Positions 20,736 to 20,927 of a stretch of DNA of 20,927 bases are shown here, piece after piece. The notes under the pieces were generated by a model that saw only the letters and a list, made by a program, of their open reading frames with translations, made no database searches and had not been told where the DNA came from. Every line of letters starts with the position of its first letter. Position 1 is the stretch's first letter. The stretch is from Neisseria lactamica NS19 (GTDB taxonomy: Bacteria > Pseudomonadota > Gammaproteobacteria > Burkholderiales > Neisseriaceae), in assembly GCA_000193795.2 (NCBI GenBank), contig AEPI01000114.1, forward strand, positions 1 to 20,927. The letters are read 5' to 3'. A program made the position numbers and the translations under genes.

Positions 20736-20927
20736 GCAAAAATTTATCGGAAACAACTGAAACCGCTCTGCCGTCATTCCCGCGCAGGCGGGAATCTAAA
20801 AACCCAACGCGGCAAAAATTTATCGGAAACAACAACAATCTTTTCATCGTCATTCCCGAGAAAGCGGGAATCTAGAACGTAAAGTCTAAAGTAACCGCTT
20901 TACCCGATAAGTTTCCGCACCGACAGA
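20736..20927. repeat. NIME array at the right edge
   Basis: dRS3 copies lie at 20776-20795 (ATTCCCGCGCAGGCGGGAAT) and 20852-20871. A 22-nt perfect direct repeat (20736-20757 and 20812-20833, both beginning GCAAAAATTTATCGG) has a period of 76 bp. The last segment, from about 20869 to the end, is the reverse complement of 15848-15908 with about six differences. The array continues beyond the window. No gene is seen here. Confidence 0.9.

Overview
This window is from a Neisseria chromosome, most likely N. meningitidis, or N. gonorrhoeae / a close commensal. The evidence is the very dense neisserial DNA uptake sequence (DUS, core GCCGTCTGAA), often as inverted pairs that form terminator hairpins. 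There is also a Correia repeat enclosed element (CREE), 20-bp dRS3/NIME intergenic repeats, and a lipooligosaccharide (LOS) gene set with homopolymeric phase-variation tracts. The exact species and strain cannot be fixed from the sequence alone.

Layout. (1) 1-235: the promoter and leader of an rRNA operon reading leftwards out of the window. (2) 236-6593: a leftward housekeeping block with an RluA-type pseudouridine synthase, coaD, a Bax-inhibitor-1-family membrane protein, a CREE, yggX, rlmH, rsfS, nadD, a beta-carbonic anhydrase and a ThiP-type ABC permease. (3) 6839-9915: thrB and ubiG leftwards, and mtr (tryptophan permease) rightwards. (4) 10066-15618: an LOS/envelope block. It contains lgtG (poly-C tract, ON here), convergent lpt6, an AT-rich phase-variable hexapeptide acetyltransferase (poly-G tract, OFF here), gmhB (gmhX), the lysophosphatidate acyltransferase nlaB and a YgjP-type metallopeptidase. 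(5) 15619-16331: a non-coding repeat region with NIMEs, a bistable hairpin and a possible tiny ORF. (6) 16332-20927: a thiamin-related block with thiC under a TPP riboswitch (leftwards), the initiator tRNA gene, then a thiamin-type Nudix hydrolase and an ABC ATPase rightwards, ending in another NIME array.

How the genes fit together. GmhB makes heptose precursor, and LgtG and Lpt6 both decorate heptose II of the LOS inner core. The acetyltransferase may decorate a glycan as well, so the block couples constitutive core synthesis to two slipped-strand switches. ThiC makes the thiamin pyrimidine, the Nudix enzyme probably removes damaged thiamin diphosphate analogues, and the ABC ATPase may power thiamin import with the ThiP-type permease encoded about 13 kb away. 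Most transcription units end in a paired-DUS hairpin, so terminators double as uptake signals.

The best candidates for something little described are: the OFF-phase acetyltransferase whose stop codon overlaps the gmhB start (TGATG); the layered thiC leader (riboswitch, then DUS hairpin, then a terminator that also holds the ribosome binding site); and the bistable hairpin plus mini-ORF at 15993-16147. Gene names and literature facts are from memory; no searches were run.
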